A DNA stretch of 47,004 nucleotides from Betaproteobacteria bacterium CG2_30_68_42 (GTDB lineage: Bacteria > Pseudomonadota > Gammaproteobacteria > Burkholderiales > Rhodocyclaceae): the NCBI GenBank assembly GCA_001872285.1, contig MNXU01000038.1, positions 125,635 through 172,638 on the forward strand, in the 5' to 3' direction. Numbering within the stretch: position 1 is the first letter of the stretch; each line of letters begins with the position of its first letter. The position numbers and the translations under genes are program-made. Shown one piece after another: positions 9,434 through 18,330 of this stretch. Below the pieces are notes generated by a model. That model ran no database searches, was not told the DNA's origin, and saw nothing but the letters and a program-made list of their open reading frames with translations.

Positions 9434-9925
9434 CTAGCCCTCCAGGATTCTCTTGTAGATCATCGAGCCGACCCAGGCGCCCGCGATGATGCCCGAGATC
9501 GCCAGGTAGCCGCCCAGATTCATCTCCGGCGTGAGACCGAAGAAGGTCGACACGTTGCACACGAAAGCGAGGCGGATGCCCACGCCCATCAGCAGTCCGC
9601 CGATCGTGATCAGCACCCACTCCGAGAGCCGGCGCGGGATGCGCAGATAGAACTCCCTGGAGAGCAGCGCGCCGGCGAAGGCGCCGAACAGCATGCCGAG
9701 GCTGATGTAGATCTTCCAGTAGTCGCCATGGACCGGGAACACCAGGCTCCAGAACGGCAGGCGCCGCAGATCGTCGCCGAGAAAGGTCTGCGCGATGAGC
9801 CCGGTCATCATGGTCTCCCCGCCGCCCACGGTCCATGCCCCCACGACGAGGAACAGGAACACGTCGAGCACCGCGATCGCGGACAGCGCGATCACCGGGT
9901 CCAGCGTCTTGCGGAAAAACTCCAT
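9434..9925 (-). CDS. YeeE/YedE family transporter, N-terminal-type half
   Basis: 163 residues, about four hydrophobic segments. The family motif appears as GIRLAFVCNVSTFFG with Cys123, parallel to GACTVSTW in the second half. It is the promoter-proximal gene of the array. The start is well placed: GGAGGTGAGGCGGG precedes the ATG. Inference: it pairs with the downstream 222-residue protein to form one complete sulfur or thiosulfate channel. Both halves keep one Cys in the (A/V)CxVST motif, consistent with a two-fold pseudo-symmetric pore. It is transcribed divergently from the ribbon-helix-helix gene, across 174 bases. Confidence 0.88.
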   Translation of the reverse strand: MEFFRKTLDPVIALSAIAVLDVFLFLVVGAWTVGGGETMMTGLIAQTFLGDDLRRLPFWSLVFPVHGDYWKIYISLGMLFGAFAGALLSREFYLRIPRRLSEWVLITIGGLLMGVGIRLAFVCNVSTFFGLTPEMNLGGYLAISGIIAGAWVGSMIYKRILEG

Positions 9926-10099
9926 CCCGCCTCACCTCCGCGCACCCGGGGTTGCCGGGGCTGTTGGCATCCAATGGTAGTTGATCCTAGCCGGCACTGC
10001 GCGCCGCGAGGTAGTAATCATTGCCAACAGGAGCCCCACCCCTTGCCGCGCCGTGCGCGGCCGGCCAGAATGGCGGCCGGACATCTTCGAGCCACACCC
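9926..10099 (+). promoter_or_regulatory. divergent intergenic region with 8-bp inverted repeat
   Basis: This 174-base gap separates the divergent YeeE/YedE operon and the ribbon-helix-helix gene. It holds a perfect inverted repeat, TGTTGGCA at 9962-9969 and TGCCAACA at 10022-10029, each flanked outside by a GGGGCT or AGCCCC block (the right copy has three extra bases). The 52-base spacing suggests two operator half-sites or two separate operators rather than a hairpin. No convincing -35/-10 pair stands out; TAGGAT on the minus strand (about 9973-9978) is a possible -10 without a good -35. Binding by the adjacent RHH protein is inference. Confidence 0.4.
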
Positions 10100-10408
10100 A
10101 TGTCGATCTACGTCGAAAACCACGACCTCCTGGAACACATGTTCAACGCCTGCACGACCTCGCAGATCAGCGAGTTCATCCCGGAGAAGCGCGGCTTCCG
10201 CATCCACGGCCACAGCACGACGGTGGCGCTGGAGCGCGCCTTCTGGAACGTGCTGGAGGACATGGCGCACGAGACCGGGCAGCCGCTCCCGCGCCTGATC
10301 GAGCAGGTGCTCGACGGCTGCATGGTGGCCAACGACAAGAACCTGTCGTCCTGCCTGCGGGTGATCTGCCTGAAGTACCTGAATATCTACGTGGGCGGGA
10401 CGGCGTAG
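10100..10408 (+). CDS. ribbon-helix-helix (RHH_4 type) DNA-binding protein
   Basis: 102 residues from the ATG at 10100. The central segment RGFRIHGHSTTVALERAFWNVLEDMA matches the RHH_4 pattern: a short basic beta strand with alternating residues, then the helix with the TTVALExAFW core. About 30 residues precede it and 45 follow, the tail carrying Cys residues in NLSSCLRVICLKYL. Family knowledge: these are small dimeric DNA-binding proteins with few characterised members. It lies alone, divergent from the sulfur array, so it is a candidate regulator of that array; this is inference from position only. The tail cysteines could make it responsive to reactive sulfur species, which is speculative. 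Confidence 0.75.
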   Translation: MSIYVENHDLLEHMFNACTTSQISEFIPEKRGFRIHGHSTTVALERAFWNVLEDMAHETGQPLPRLIEQVLDGCMVANDKNLSSCLRVICLKYLNIYVGGTA

Positions 10409-10480
10409 GAGACTCCCCATGGACCGCAGCCCCGACCCGCCACAGCCGCGACGAGCGCCTGCACACACGTCCGTCTGCCC

Positions 10481-11929
<1,449 letters not shown>

Positions 11930-11957
11930 GGGTGCGCCACCTTGCCGCCGCGCCGCT

Positions 11958-12575
11958 TCACAGCCACGAATGGCCGAAGCCGCGCAGCAGCTCGGCGGTT
12001 TCGAACAGCGGCAGCCCCATGATGCCGCTGTAGGAGCCTCGGATTTCGGCGATGAAACCGGCCGCGCGTCCCTGGATGGCGTAGGCGCCCGCCTTGTCAG
12101 CCGATTCGCCGGCCGCGACATAGCGCCGGATCTCCTCGCTGCCCAGGCTGCGAAACCGCACCTCGCTCACGCTGAGCGCGTGCTCGAGCCGGTCGCCCTC
12201 GGCCAGCGCCACCGCGGTCAGCACCCGGTGCGCGCGTCCCGAGAGTCGCGCGAGCATCGCCTCGGCCTCACCGCTCCCGCCCGGCTTACCCAGGATCGCG
12301 CCGTCGAGCTCGACCGCGGTGTCGGCCGCGAGCACCGCCTGGGCGTGCAGCCTGCGCATCGGGATGAGCCGCGCGCCGAACCAGGCCTTGGCCCGTGCCA
12401 GGCGCAGCGTGTACTCCTGCGCCGACTCGCCGGGGAGGATGGTTTCGCTCACTTCGATGTCCTCGCGCGGCGCGCCGCGGAACAGGAGCAGTTCGAGGTT
12501 GACATGCAACTGGCGCAGCAGCTCGCGCCTGCGCGGGCTGCGGGAGGCCAGGTAGATGCGCAGCAGCGTGTTCAT
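11958..12575 (-). CDS. maf: Maf-like nucleoside triphosphate pyrophosphatase
   Basis: 205 residues from the ATG at 12575. The P-loop-like signature is [12 protein letters not shown] near the N-terminus and the catalytic acid is in [12 protein letters not shown]. Further motifs are [11 protein letters not shown] and the C-terminal [28 protein letters not shown]. Family knowledge: Maf proteins hydrolyse dTTP/UTP or m7GTP and prevent incorporation of non-canonical nucleotides; the [11 protein letters not shown] context and conserved gene neighbourhood suggest the YhdE (dTTP/UTP) type. The start codon overlaps the rlmH stop (ATGA), indicating translational coupling. Confidence 0.92.
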   Translation of the reverse strand: MNTLLRIYLASRSPRRRELLRQLHVNLELLLFRGAPREDIEVSETILPGESAQEYTLRLARAKAWFGARLIPMRRLHAQAVLAADTAVELDGAILGKPGGSGEAEAMLARLSGRAHRVLTAVALAEGDRLEHALSVSEVRFRSLGSEEIRRYVAAGESADKAGAYAIQGRAAGFIAEIRGSYSGIMGLPLFETAELLRGFGHSWL

Positions 12576-13039
12576 GCCCGGTGGTAGGGGTGGTTCTTCA
12601 ACACGCTCGAGGCCCGGTAGAGCGCCTCGGCCAGCACCACCCGGGCGAGCGCGTGAGGCAGGGTGAGGCTGGACAATCGCAACGTCTCCGCGGCGCGTTG
12701 CTTGAGTTCCGGATCGACCCCATCGGGACCGCCCACGATGAGCGCCACGTCGCTTCCGCCCTCGAGCCAGGCCGCCAGCCGGCGCGAGAGCGCGTCGGTA
12801 TCGAGATCGGCTCCGTGCTCGTCCAGCACCACGACGCGCGCGCCACGCGGGATCATCGAGCTCAGGCGCGCCGCCTCCTGCGCGAGCAGCGCCGCGCGCG
12901 GACGACCGTTGCGCGGCTCGGGCCTGACTTCGATCAGCTCGATCGCCATCTCCCGTGGAATCCGTTTCGCATAGTCTCGAAATGCCTCGTCCGCCCACTG
13001 CGGCATCCGGGTGCCGACCGCGATCACGCGAAGTCGCAC
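12572..13039 (-). CDS. rlmH: 23S rRNA pseudouridine-1915 N3-methyltransferase
   Basis: 155 residues, the normal length of RlmH (E. coli 155). It is a small SPOUT-class methyltransferase with the SAM-binding knot: [17 protein letters not shown] and the C-terminal [22 protein letters not shown] ending in NHPYHR, which are diagnostic. It methylates pseudouridine 1915 in helix 69 of 23S rRNA within the 70S ribosome. It starts 6 bases after rsfS and overlaps maf by 4 bases. No oddities. Confidence 0.95.
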   Translation of the reverse strand: MRLRVIAVGTRMPQWADEAFRDYAKRIPREMAIELIEVRPEPRNGRPRAALLAQEAARLSSMIPRGARVVVLDEHGADLDTDALSRRLAAWLEGGSDVALIVGGPDGVDPELKQRAAETLRLSSLTLPHALARVVLAEALYRASSVLKNHPYHRA

Positions 13040-13045
13040 CGCCGG

Positions 13046-13402
13046 TCAGGCGCCCGGTGCCGCCCGCCTGCCGCGCGCGGGGCGCACGCGCCAGAGCTCT
13101 TCCAGATTGTAGTAGCTGCGCGAGGCCGGCTGCATGATGTGGACGACGATGTCGCCCAGGTCGACCAGCACCCATTCGCCCGAGCCTTCGCCCTCGATGC
13201 CGATCACCTCTCCTCCCGCCTGTTTGACCTTGTCATGAACGTTCCTCGCCAGTGCGAGCGTCTGGCGCGCCGAGTCCGCGCTGGCGATGACGATGCGGTC
13301 GAACAGCGAACTCAGCCGGGCGGTGTTGATGACCTCGATGTCTCGCGCCTTGATGTCCTCCAGCGCGCCGACCACGACGCTTTGCAGTTTTCTAAGGTTC
13401 AT
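13046..13402 (-). CDS. rsfS: ribosome silencing factor RsfS
   Basis: 118 residues from the ATG at 13402. The DUF143/Iojap motifs are visible: [48 protein letters not shown] and [10 protein letters not shown]. Family knowledge: it binds L14 on the large subunit and blocks subunit joining under nutrient limitation. The start lies 11 bases inside the end of nadD, typical for this operon. The tail after EELWRVR is short, basic and Ala-rich. Confidence 0.94.
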   Translation of the reverse strand: MNLRKLQSVVVGALEDIKARDIEVINTARLSSLFDRIVIASADSARQTLALARNVHDKVKQAGGEVIGIEGEGSGEWVLVDLGDIVVHIMQPASRSYYNLEELWRVRPARGRRAAPGA

Positions 13403-14057
13403 TCCGATAGAGCCGGTGCCGCCCAATATAATCGAGAACGGAATCGGGGAGCAAATAGCGCACGCTCGCCTCTCGCGCGAGGCAGGCGCGGATGCGCGAA
13501 GCGGAAATGTCGAGCGCCGCGGTGGCGAACTCGACGATGGAGCCGGCCGCCGCCCCTTCCGGCAGTCGCGGCGAGCGGCGCGCGAGGACCTCGCCGGCGA
13601 GCTCGGGCGGCAGCTCCGCCACATCGAACGGCCTGCCCGGCCGCTTCGCCAGACCGACCTGCGCGAGCGATAACACCTCTCGCCAGCGATGCCAGCCCGC
13701 GAGGCCGGCGAAGGCGTCGGTCCCGAGCAGCACTACCAGCGGCAGTGCGGTGCCGAAACGCGCGCGCAGCCGCTCGAGCGTCACCACGGTATAGCTCGGC
13801 GCGCCGGCGGTGGCTTCGCTGTCTTCCAGCGCGAAGAACGGATTGCCCGCGATCGCGAGCCGCGCCATCTCGAGCCGGTCGGACGCGCAGGCTGTCGGGT
13901 TTCCGCGGTGCGGAGGAATCCCGCAGGGCACGAACAGGACCCGTGCCAGTCCGAGCGCTTCGCGGGCGTCCTCGGCGAGCCGGAGATGGCCGTAATGGAT
14001 CGGATCGAACGTGCCGCCGAGCACCCCGACCGGGGGCGCCTCAGCGCGCGTCGGCAT
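13392..14057 (-). CDS. nadD: nicotinate-nucleotide adenylyltransferase
   Basis: 221 residues. The nucleotidyltransferase signature GGTFDPIHYGHLRLAE lies at residues 14-29 and the second ATP-binding motif ISASRIRACL near residue 185. It converts nicotinate mononucleotide plus ATP to deamido-NAD, the penultimate step of NAD synthesis. The ATG at 14057 lies 17 bases inside the upstream membrane-protein gene; an upstream extension in the same frame only overlaps that gene antisense-free but has no homology. Next in the operon is rsfS, overlapping by 11 bases. Confidence 0.94.
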   Translation of the reverse strand: MPTRAEAPPVGVLGGTFDPIHYGHLRLAEDAREALGLARVLFVPCGIPPHRGNPTACASDRLEMARLAIAGNPFFALEDSEATAGAPSYTVVTLERLRARFGTALPLVVLLGTDAFAGLAGWHRWREVLSLAQVGLAKRPGRPFDVAELPPELAGEVLARRSPRLPEGAAAGSIVEFATAALDISASRIRACLAREASVRYLLPDSVLDYIGRHRLYRNEP

Positions 14058-14826
14058 CGCCGGAAGCCGGAACGAACACGTCGCGGTAGCTCACGTAGAA
14101 GCTTGCGGACAGGGTCGGAACGAAGACGAAGAAGAAAACCACCATGAGCAGGCCGGCCAGAAAGCGCGAAAGCGGAACCGATACCGCAGCGCTCGCTCCA
14201 CCGAGCACGCCGGGAGAGAGCACTCCCAGCGCGAAGACGGCCAACCCGTAGACGAGGAATGCACGCCAGTTGCGCCAGCAGGCGACGAAGCTGAAGAAGA
14301 TCGCCTTCAGCGCGCCGCATCCATTCCATGCCGCAAGCATGGGAGCGAACCAGAACGCCATCGCGAACGGGCCCAGCGCCAGCCCGGCGATCAGCGCGGA
14401 GCGCATCAGGCGCTCGCGCGCGTCATCGTCGAGCCGTTCCGGCAGACCCTCGCGCAACAGGCGCTGCAGCTCGCCGTCACCCAGCACCGAAACGAGCGCG
14501 AACAGCGCGAGGGTGCCGGCCAGATAACAGCCGCCAAGGCGGACCATCACCGGTGCGTTGCCGCGCAGTCCCGCGAGCAGCACTTCGACGCCCGGGCTCT
14601 GCCTGCGCTCGATCGCGCGGCAGCCGTTCATCACGACCACGGAAAGCGCCGGCACGCACATCGAGGCGACGATCGGCCCGATCCGCGGAACGACGTCGAT
14701 CGCCAGGAGCGCGACGACATAGCCGAACATCAGCAGGGTGAGCAGGGGCGCATTGGCCCGGAACAGCCCGAAGCCCTCGACGATCCATCGCCAGCCCCGC
14801 ACGGCTGGCAGTCTCAGCGCCTGCAT
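14041..14826 (-). CDS. BPSS1780-family membrane protein
   Basis: 261 residues from the ATG at 14826. It begins with the conserved cap PAVRGWRWIVEGFGLFRANA, followed by about six transmembrane helices and the C-terminal SASFYVSYRDVFV. This layout is that of the BPSS1780 family, found mostly in Betaproteobacteria and of unknown function. Upstream residues in the same frame are not conserved in type, so the later ATG is preferred. It appears to be the first gene of the block that continues with nadD, and it is divergent from the DUF883 gene across about 220 bases. Confidence 0.82.
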   Translation of the reverse strand: MQALRLPAVRGWRWIVEGFGLFRANAPLLTLLMFGYVVALLAIDVVPRIGPIVASMCVPALSVVVMNGCRAIERRQSPGVEVLLAGLRGNAPVMVRLGGCYLAGTLALFALVSVLGDGELQRLLREGLPERLDDDARERLMRSALIAGLALGPFAMAFWFAPMLAAWNGCGALKAIFFSFVACWRNWRAFLVYGLAVFALGVLSPGVLGGASAAVSVPLSRFLAGLLMVVFFFVFVPTLSASFYVSYRDVFVPASGDADAR

Positions 14827-15047
14827 GGCTGCGCCGGCCCGTGCCGGACCCGAGCGCTCGGCCGGCCGGCAATCCCCGGCACGGTCGTGCCGGGAGCGCG
14901 TCGCTTCATGCGCGAGAAAGGGTAAAACACGCCGCAATGCTAGCCCATGCCAGTGCCGAGTTCAACGATTCGCCGTCATTGCGCGACGCTGAAAAAATGG
15001 GTAGCCTAGTGTGCATTTCGCACAGCTCAAAAAGGGAGAATCGCACC
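14827..15047 (+). promoter_or_regulatory. divergent intergenic region, probable DUF883 operon promoter
   Basis: This 221-base gap separates divergent genes. On the plus strand TTGCGC (about 14977-14982) and TAGCCT (about 15000-15005) are spaced by 17 bases and could be a weak sigma70 promoter about 45 bases before the DUF883 start. A clear ribosome site (AAAGGGAGAA at 15031-15040) follows. No RNA gene or repeat was seen. The promoter match is partial (three of six bases in each hexamer). Confidence 0.3.
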
Positions 15048-15359
15048 ATGAACGACATCAGCGCGGCCACGAAGGACAAGCTCGTCACGGATTTCAGGGT
15101 CGTCATCGCAGACGCCGAAGAACTGCTGCGCATGACCGCCAACCAGGCGGGCGACAAGGTCGCGGACCTCCGGCTGCGCGTGCAGGATCACCTGGCCACC
15201 GCGAGGGTGAAACTGGCCGAGACGGAAGCCGCGATCGTCGACCAGACCAAGGCGGTCGCGCGCGCCACCGACGACTACGTGCATGACAATCCGTGGCGCT
15301 CGATCGGCATCGGCGCCGGGATCGGCTTCATCGTCGGTCTGCTGATCGGCCGCCGCTGA
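15048..15359 (+). CDS. ElaB/YqjD (DUF883) family membrane-anchored ribosome-associated protein
   Basis: 103 residues from the ATG at 15048, behind the ribosome site AAAGGGAGAA. The N-terminal 75 residues form a charged amphipathic helix (KLVTDFRVVIADAEELLRMT) and the C-terminus is the family hallmark: DDYVHDNPWRSIGIGAGIGFIVGLLIGRR, a single membrane anchor. Family knowledge: E. coli YqjD and ElaB bind ribosomes and tether them to the inner membrane in stationary phase. It is first in a three-gene set matching the E. coli yqjD-yqjE-yqjK order. Upstream in-frame residues are not part of the family. Confidence 0.9.
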   Translation: MNDISAATKDKLVTDFRVVIADAEELLRMTANQAGDKVADLRLRVQDHLATARVKLAETEAAIVDQTKAVARATDDYVHDNPWRSIGIGAGIGFIVGLLIGRR

Positions 15360-15363
15360 CCGG

Positions 15364-15738
15364 ATGGAGCCTCGATCGGGCGGACTCGCGGCCTCGCTGC
15401 GCAATTTCGCGGCGAGCGCAGCGGGGATTGCCCAGACCCGACTCGAGCTGCTCTCGGTCGAGGTTCAGGAAGAAGCGCTGCGCATCGAGTCGCTGCTGGC
15501 CTACGGCGCCGCCGCGTTTTTGCTGATCGGCTTCGGCACGTTCTTCGCGGCAGCGTTCCTGACCGTCGTGTTCTGGGAGACCCATCGGCTCGCCGCGTTG
15601 GGGATCGCAACCGCTGTGTTCCTTGCAGGCGGCGTCGTCTGCCTGATCGCGATGCGATCCTTCGCGCGACGCGGCTCACGCCTGTTCGCCTCCAGCCTCG
15701 CCGAACTGGCGCGCGACCGCGAGACGCTCGGTGAGTAG
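15364..15738 (+). CDS. yqjE: phage-holin-like YqjE family membrane protein
   Basis: 124 residues. An N-terminal amphipathic helix (residues 8-45, with TRLELLSVEVQEE) is followed by two transmembrane helices (about 47-70 and 78-100) and a charged tail. This is the YqjE (DUF1469, 'holin superfamily III') layout. It starts 4 bases after the DUF883 stop, which places both in one transcript. Function is not established in the family; a role in envelope stress or in anchoring with the partner protein is usually assumed. Confidence 0.85.
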   Translation: MEPRSGGLAASLRNFAASAAGIAQTRLELLSVEVQEEALRIESLLAYGAAAFLLIGFGTFFAAAFLTVVFWETHRLAALGIATAVFLAGGVVCLIAMRSFARRGSRLFASSLAELARDRETLGE

Positions 15739-16048
15739 TGCGCGGCGGCTCGAACTTGCGCTCCGGCGCGAGCGCCTCCAGCTTCGTTGCGCCGCGCAGC
15801 GATCCGAGCTCGCGGCCACGCTGCGACGATTCATGCCCGTTTTCGCCGCCGCCGAGGCGCTGCGCAGCGCCGCCATCCTTCTGAAGTCGCATCCCGAGTG
15901 GCTGGCCGCGGCGGCCGGCGTGGCGCTGGTACTCAGGCCCTGGGGCCTGCTGCGCTGGGGCAGGCGCGCCTTCGCCGCCTGGCGCGCGTGGCGCCGGGTG
16001 AGCGGCTGGCTGGAACGCACGCTGCCGGCGCCGCGGCGCGCGACGTGA
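15731..16048 (+). CDS. YqjK-like protein
   Basis: 105 residues from a GTG start that lies 8 bases before the end of yqjE, so translation is probably coupled. It is very Arg- and Ala-rich with an N-terminal helix (RRLELALRRERLQLRCAAQ) and one hydrophobic stretch (about 60-72). Position and composition match YqjK of the yqjDEK set. The function is unknown. The assignment rests on context more than on sequence motifs. Confidence 0.65.
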   Translation: MSSARRLELALRRERLQLRCAAQRSELAATLRRFMPVFAAAEALRSAAILLKSHPEWLAAAAGVALVLRPWGLLRWGRRAFAAWRAWRRVSGWLERTLPAPRRAT

Positions 16049-16182
16049 AGCGGCGCCGCGGGGAAGCGTCCGGTTCCGCGGCTGGCCCGGACGGCGTCCG
16101 TGAGCTAAGTCCCAAATCCGCTCAGGTGCGCACGGCTATCATCGCATCCCTGACTTCGGTCGCGGGAATCGTGCCCACCCTG

Positions 16183-16374
16183 ATGAAGCCGCGTAATGGC
16201 CAACGATGGACGGAAGAAGAAAGGCGCAAGCTTCATCGGCGCCTGCGCGGGTTCGCCCATCTTTCCCCGCTGTTGATCCTGCTCCTGTTGCCGGGCTCCG
16301 TACTCCTGCTTCCGGCCTACGCCTGGTGGCTCGACCGCCGGCGCAGGCGCCGCGTCACCCGCCCCGAGGCCTGA
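16183..16374 (+). CDS. small LETM1-like membrane protein
   Basis: 63 residues: MKPRNGQRWTEEERRKLHRR, a hydrophobic helix PLLILLLLPGSVLLLPAYAWWLD, then a run of arginines. The segment around LPGSVLLLPAYAWWLDRRR resembles the core motif of LETM1-type domains, and small proteins of this kind occur in Betaproteobacteria, without a known role. The ATG at 16183 has no good ribosome site and the frame is open far upstream, so the start is uncertain. Its last 20 bases overlap the end of the convergent ampG gene. A possible -10 (TATCAT near 16137) lies upstream without a clear -35. The 134 bases before it, back to yqjK, show nothing else. Confidence 0.5.
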   Translation: MKPRNGQRWTEEERRKLHRRLRGFAHLSPLLILLLLPGSVLLLPAYAWWLDRRRRRRVTRPEA

Positions 16375-17665
16375 CCACCGCTTTCGCGAGCGCGATCGGC
16401 TCGTCGGATCCGTTCCAGGGCGCAACGCGCAGCAACAGCAGCATCCCGGGCACCGCCAGCGCCGCACAGAGGAAGAAGAAGCCGACCCATCCGAGTTCTT
16501 CGACCAGCCACCCGGTCGCGGAGTTGGCGAAGATGCGCGGCACGGACATCAGGCTGGTGAAGAGCGCGAACTGCGTCGCCGTATAGGCCGGGTGCGTGGT
16601 CCGGGCGATGAAGGCGACGAACGCCGCCGTGCCCAGCCCGACCCCGAGCGCCTCGAATCCGATCACCAGCGCGAGATCGGCCAGCTCACCCGCACCGGGC
16701 TGCGCATGCACGCCTTGCGCCGCGAGCCAGGCGAAACCGAAGATCGAGGCGAGCTGCACGACGCCGAACAGCCACAGCGCCCGATTCACGCCGAGGCGCA
16801 ACATCCAGATGCCGCCCAGCAGCGCACCGATCACCGCAGGCCACAACCCGGCATGCTTGGCGATGAGGCCGATCTGGGATTTCGTGTACCCCATCTCCAG
16901 GTAGAACGGCGTGGCGAGCGCCGTGGACATCGAGTCGCCCAGCTTGTACAGCAGGACGAAGGCAAGCACGAGCGCGGCCGATTTCCAGCCTTGGCGCAAA
17001 ATGAATTCCCGCAGCGGCTCGACCACGGCGGCGCGCAGCGTTCGCGGAGCGGCCAGGCTCGCCTGCGGCTCGGCGATCGCGAGTGTCAGCGCCATGCCCG
17101 GCAGCATGAACAGCGCGGTGACGAGGAAGACCTGCTCCCACGGCAGATGATCGGCCAGGATCAGCGACAGCGACCCTGGTACCAGACCGGCGAGCCGGTA
17201 GGCATTGACGTGGACGGCGTTGCCGAGCCCGAGCTCGGCATCGGGCAGCAGTTCGCGCCGGTAGGCGTCGATGGCGATGTCCTGGGTCGCGGACAGGAAC
17301 GCGAGCAGGCTGGTCAGGACGATCAGGGTGCCGAGCTGCTCCCTGGGAGAGACCAGCCCGAGGGAGGCGATGACCGCGAGCAGCCCGAGCTGGGTCGCCA
17401 GCATCCAGCCGCGGCGCCGTCCCAGCCACGGTAGTGCATAGCGGTCGGCCAGCGGTGACCAGACGAATTTCCAGGTGTAGGGGAACTGGATGAGCGCGAA
17501 CAGTCCGATCGTCTTCAGGTTCAGCCCTTCGCTGTGCAGCCAGGCCGGCAGCAGGTTGAGCAGCAGGTACAGCGGCATCCCGGAACTGAAGCCGATGACC
17601 ACGCAGATCGCCATGCGCCGGCTGAACAGCGCATGCCTCACCGAGGGGCGGGAGCCGGTGTCCAA
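16355..17665 (-). CDS. ampG: AmpG-family muropeptide MFS transporter
   Basis: 436 residues with about 12 hydrophobic helices. The AmpG signature is visible: GFSSGMPLYLLLNLLPAWL near the N-terminus, FPYTWKFVWSPLADRYALP, ATQDIAIDAYRRELL, GYTKSQIGLI and TATQFALFTSLMSVPR. Family knowledge: an inner-membrane importer of anhydromuropeptides (GlcNAc-anhMurNAc peptides) for cell-wall recycling, and in many species needed for AmpC induction. It is transcribed alone, 57 bases after metW on the same strand, so read-through is possible. The C-terminus ends at the convergent small LETM1-like gene with a 20-base overlap. Confidence 0.92.
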   Translation of the reverse strand: MDTGSRPSVRHALFSRRMAICVVIGFSSGMPLYLLLNLLPAWLHSEGLNLKTIGLFALIQFPYTWKFVWSPLADRYALPWLGRRRGWMLATQLGLLAVIASLGLVSPREQLGTLIVLTSLLAFLSATQDIAIDAYRRELLPDAELGLGNAVHVNAYRLAGLVPGSLSLILADHLPWEQVFLVTALFMLPGMALTLAIAEPQASLAAPRTLRAAVVEPLREFILRQGWKSAALVLAFVLLYKLGDSMSTALATPFYLEMGYTKSQIGLIAKHAGLWPAVIGALLGGIWMLRLGVNRALWLFGVVQLASIFGFAWLAAQGVHAQPGAGELADLALVIGFEALGVGLGTAAFVAFIARTTHPAYTATQFALFTSLMSVPRIFANSATGWLVEELGWVGFFFLCAALAVPGMLLLLRVAPWNGSDEPIALAKAVVRPRGG

Positions 17666-17721
17666 GCGTCAGCGCCGGCGCGCCCACGGGCCGGCGGCGT
17701 GCGCGGACGAAAAGCCACTCG

Positions 17722-18330
17722 TCATTCCGGATCCCGGCGTCGGATCCGGAACACGGCGATCGAGCCCCGCAGGTTGGGCGCGAAGCGCACCGGCGCACCC
17801 TTGTGCAGAACGTTCCGGTTGATCACCTCGTAGCCGCGGCTGCGGCAGAACTGCTCGAAGTCGCGAACGGTGCACAAGTGGATGTTCGGCGTGTCGTACC
17901 ACCCGTAGGGTAGCTCCGGAGAGACCGGCATCTGCCCGCGAAGAATCTGCCAGCGCAGTGGCCAGTAGCCGAAGTTGGGAAAGGTGACGATGGCCTCCGA
18001 GCCCACCCGGAGCATTTCCGCCAGCAGCAGTTCGATGTGGCGTACCGCCTGAAGGGTGAGCGAGAGGATGACATGGTCGAACGCCTGGTTGCGGAAGCCC
18101 GACAATCCGGTTTCCAGGTCGCTCTGGATGACATTGATTCCGCTGCGCACGCTCGCCAGCACGTTTCCCGGATCGATGTCCACGCCATAACCGCGCACGC
18201 CGCGGGTCTGCGCGAGGATCCGCAGCAGGGCGCCATCGCTGCAGCCCAGGTCGAGCACACGGCTGCCGGTTGCGACCCAGCTCGCGATGAGCCGCCAATC
18301 CGGGCGGTCCAGGAGGACAGCGGAATTCAC
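17722..18330 (-). CDS. metW: methionine biosynthesis protein MetW
   Basis: 202 residues from a GTG start (18330) that overlaps the metX stop as GTGA. It has a class I methyltransferase fold with motif [13 protein letters not shown], then YGVDID, the motif [16 protein letters not shown], and the MetW-specific segment [13 protein letters not shown] and [19 protein letters not shown]. Family knowledge: MetW is required with MetX for homoserine acylation in many Proteobacteria, although the methyl transfer activity is unproven. Pairing with metX under the upstream riboswitch fits that. Longer starts upstream are rejected because they would lie inside metX. Confidence 0.93.
   Translation of the reverse strand: MNSAVLLDRPDWRLIASWVATGSRVLDLGCSDGALLRILAQTRGVRGYGVDIDPGNVLASVRSGINVIQSDLETGLSGFRNQAFDHVILSLTLQAVRHIELLLAEMLRVGSEAIVTFPNFGYWPLRWQILRGQMPVSPELPYGWYDTPNIHLCTVRDFEQFCRSRGYEVINRNVLHKGAPVRFAPNLRGSIAVFRIRRRDPE

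Noticed and set aside
8462-10408. Very long plus-strand frame ending at the RHH gene stop
   Set aside because: Only the last 102 codons, from 10100, carry the RHH domain; the rest runs antisense to tusA and both YeeE/YedE genes.
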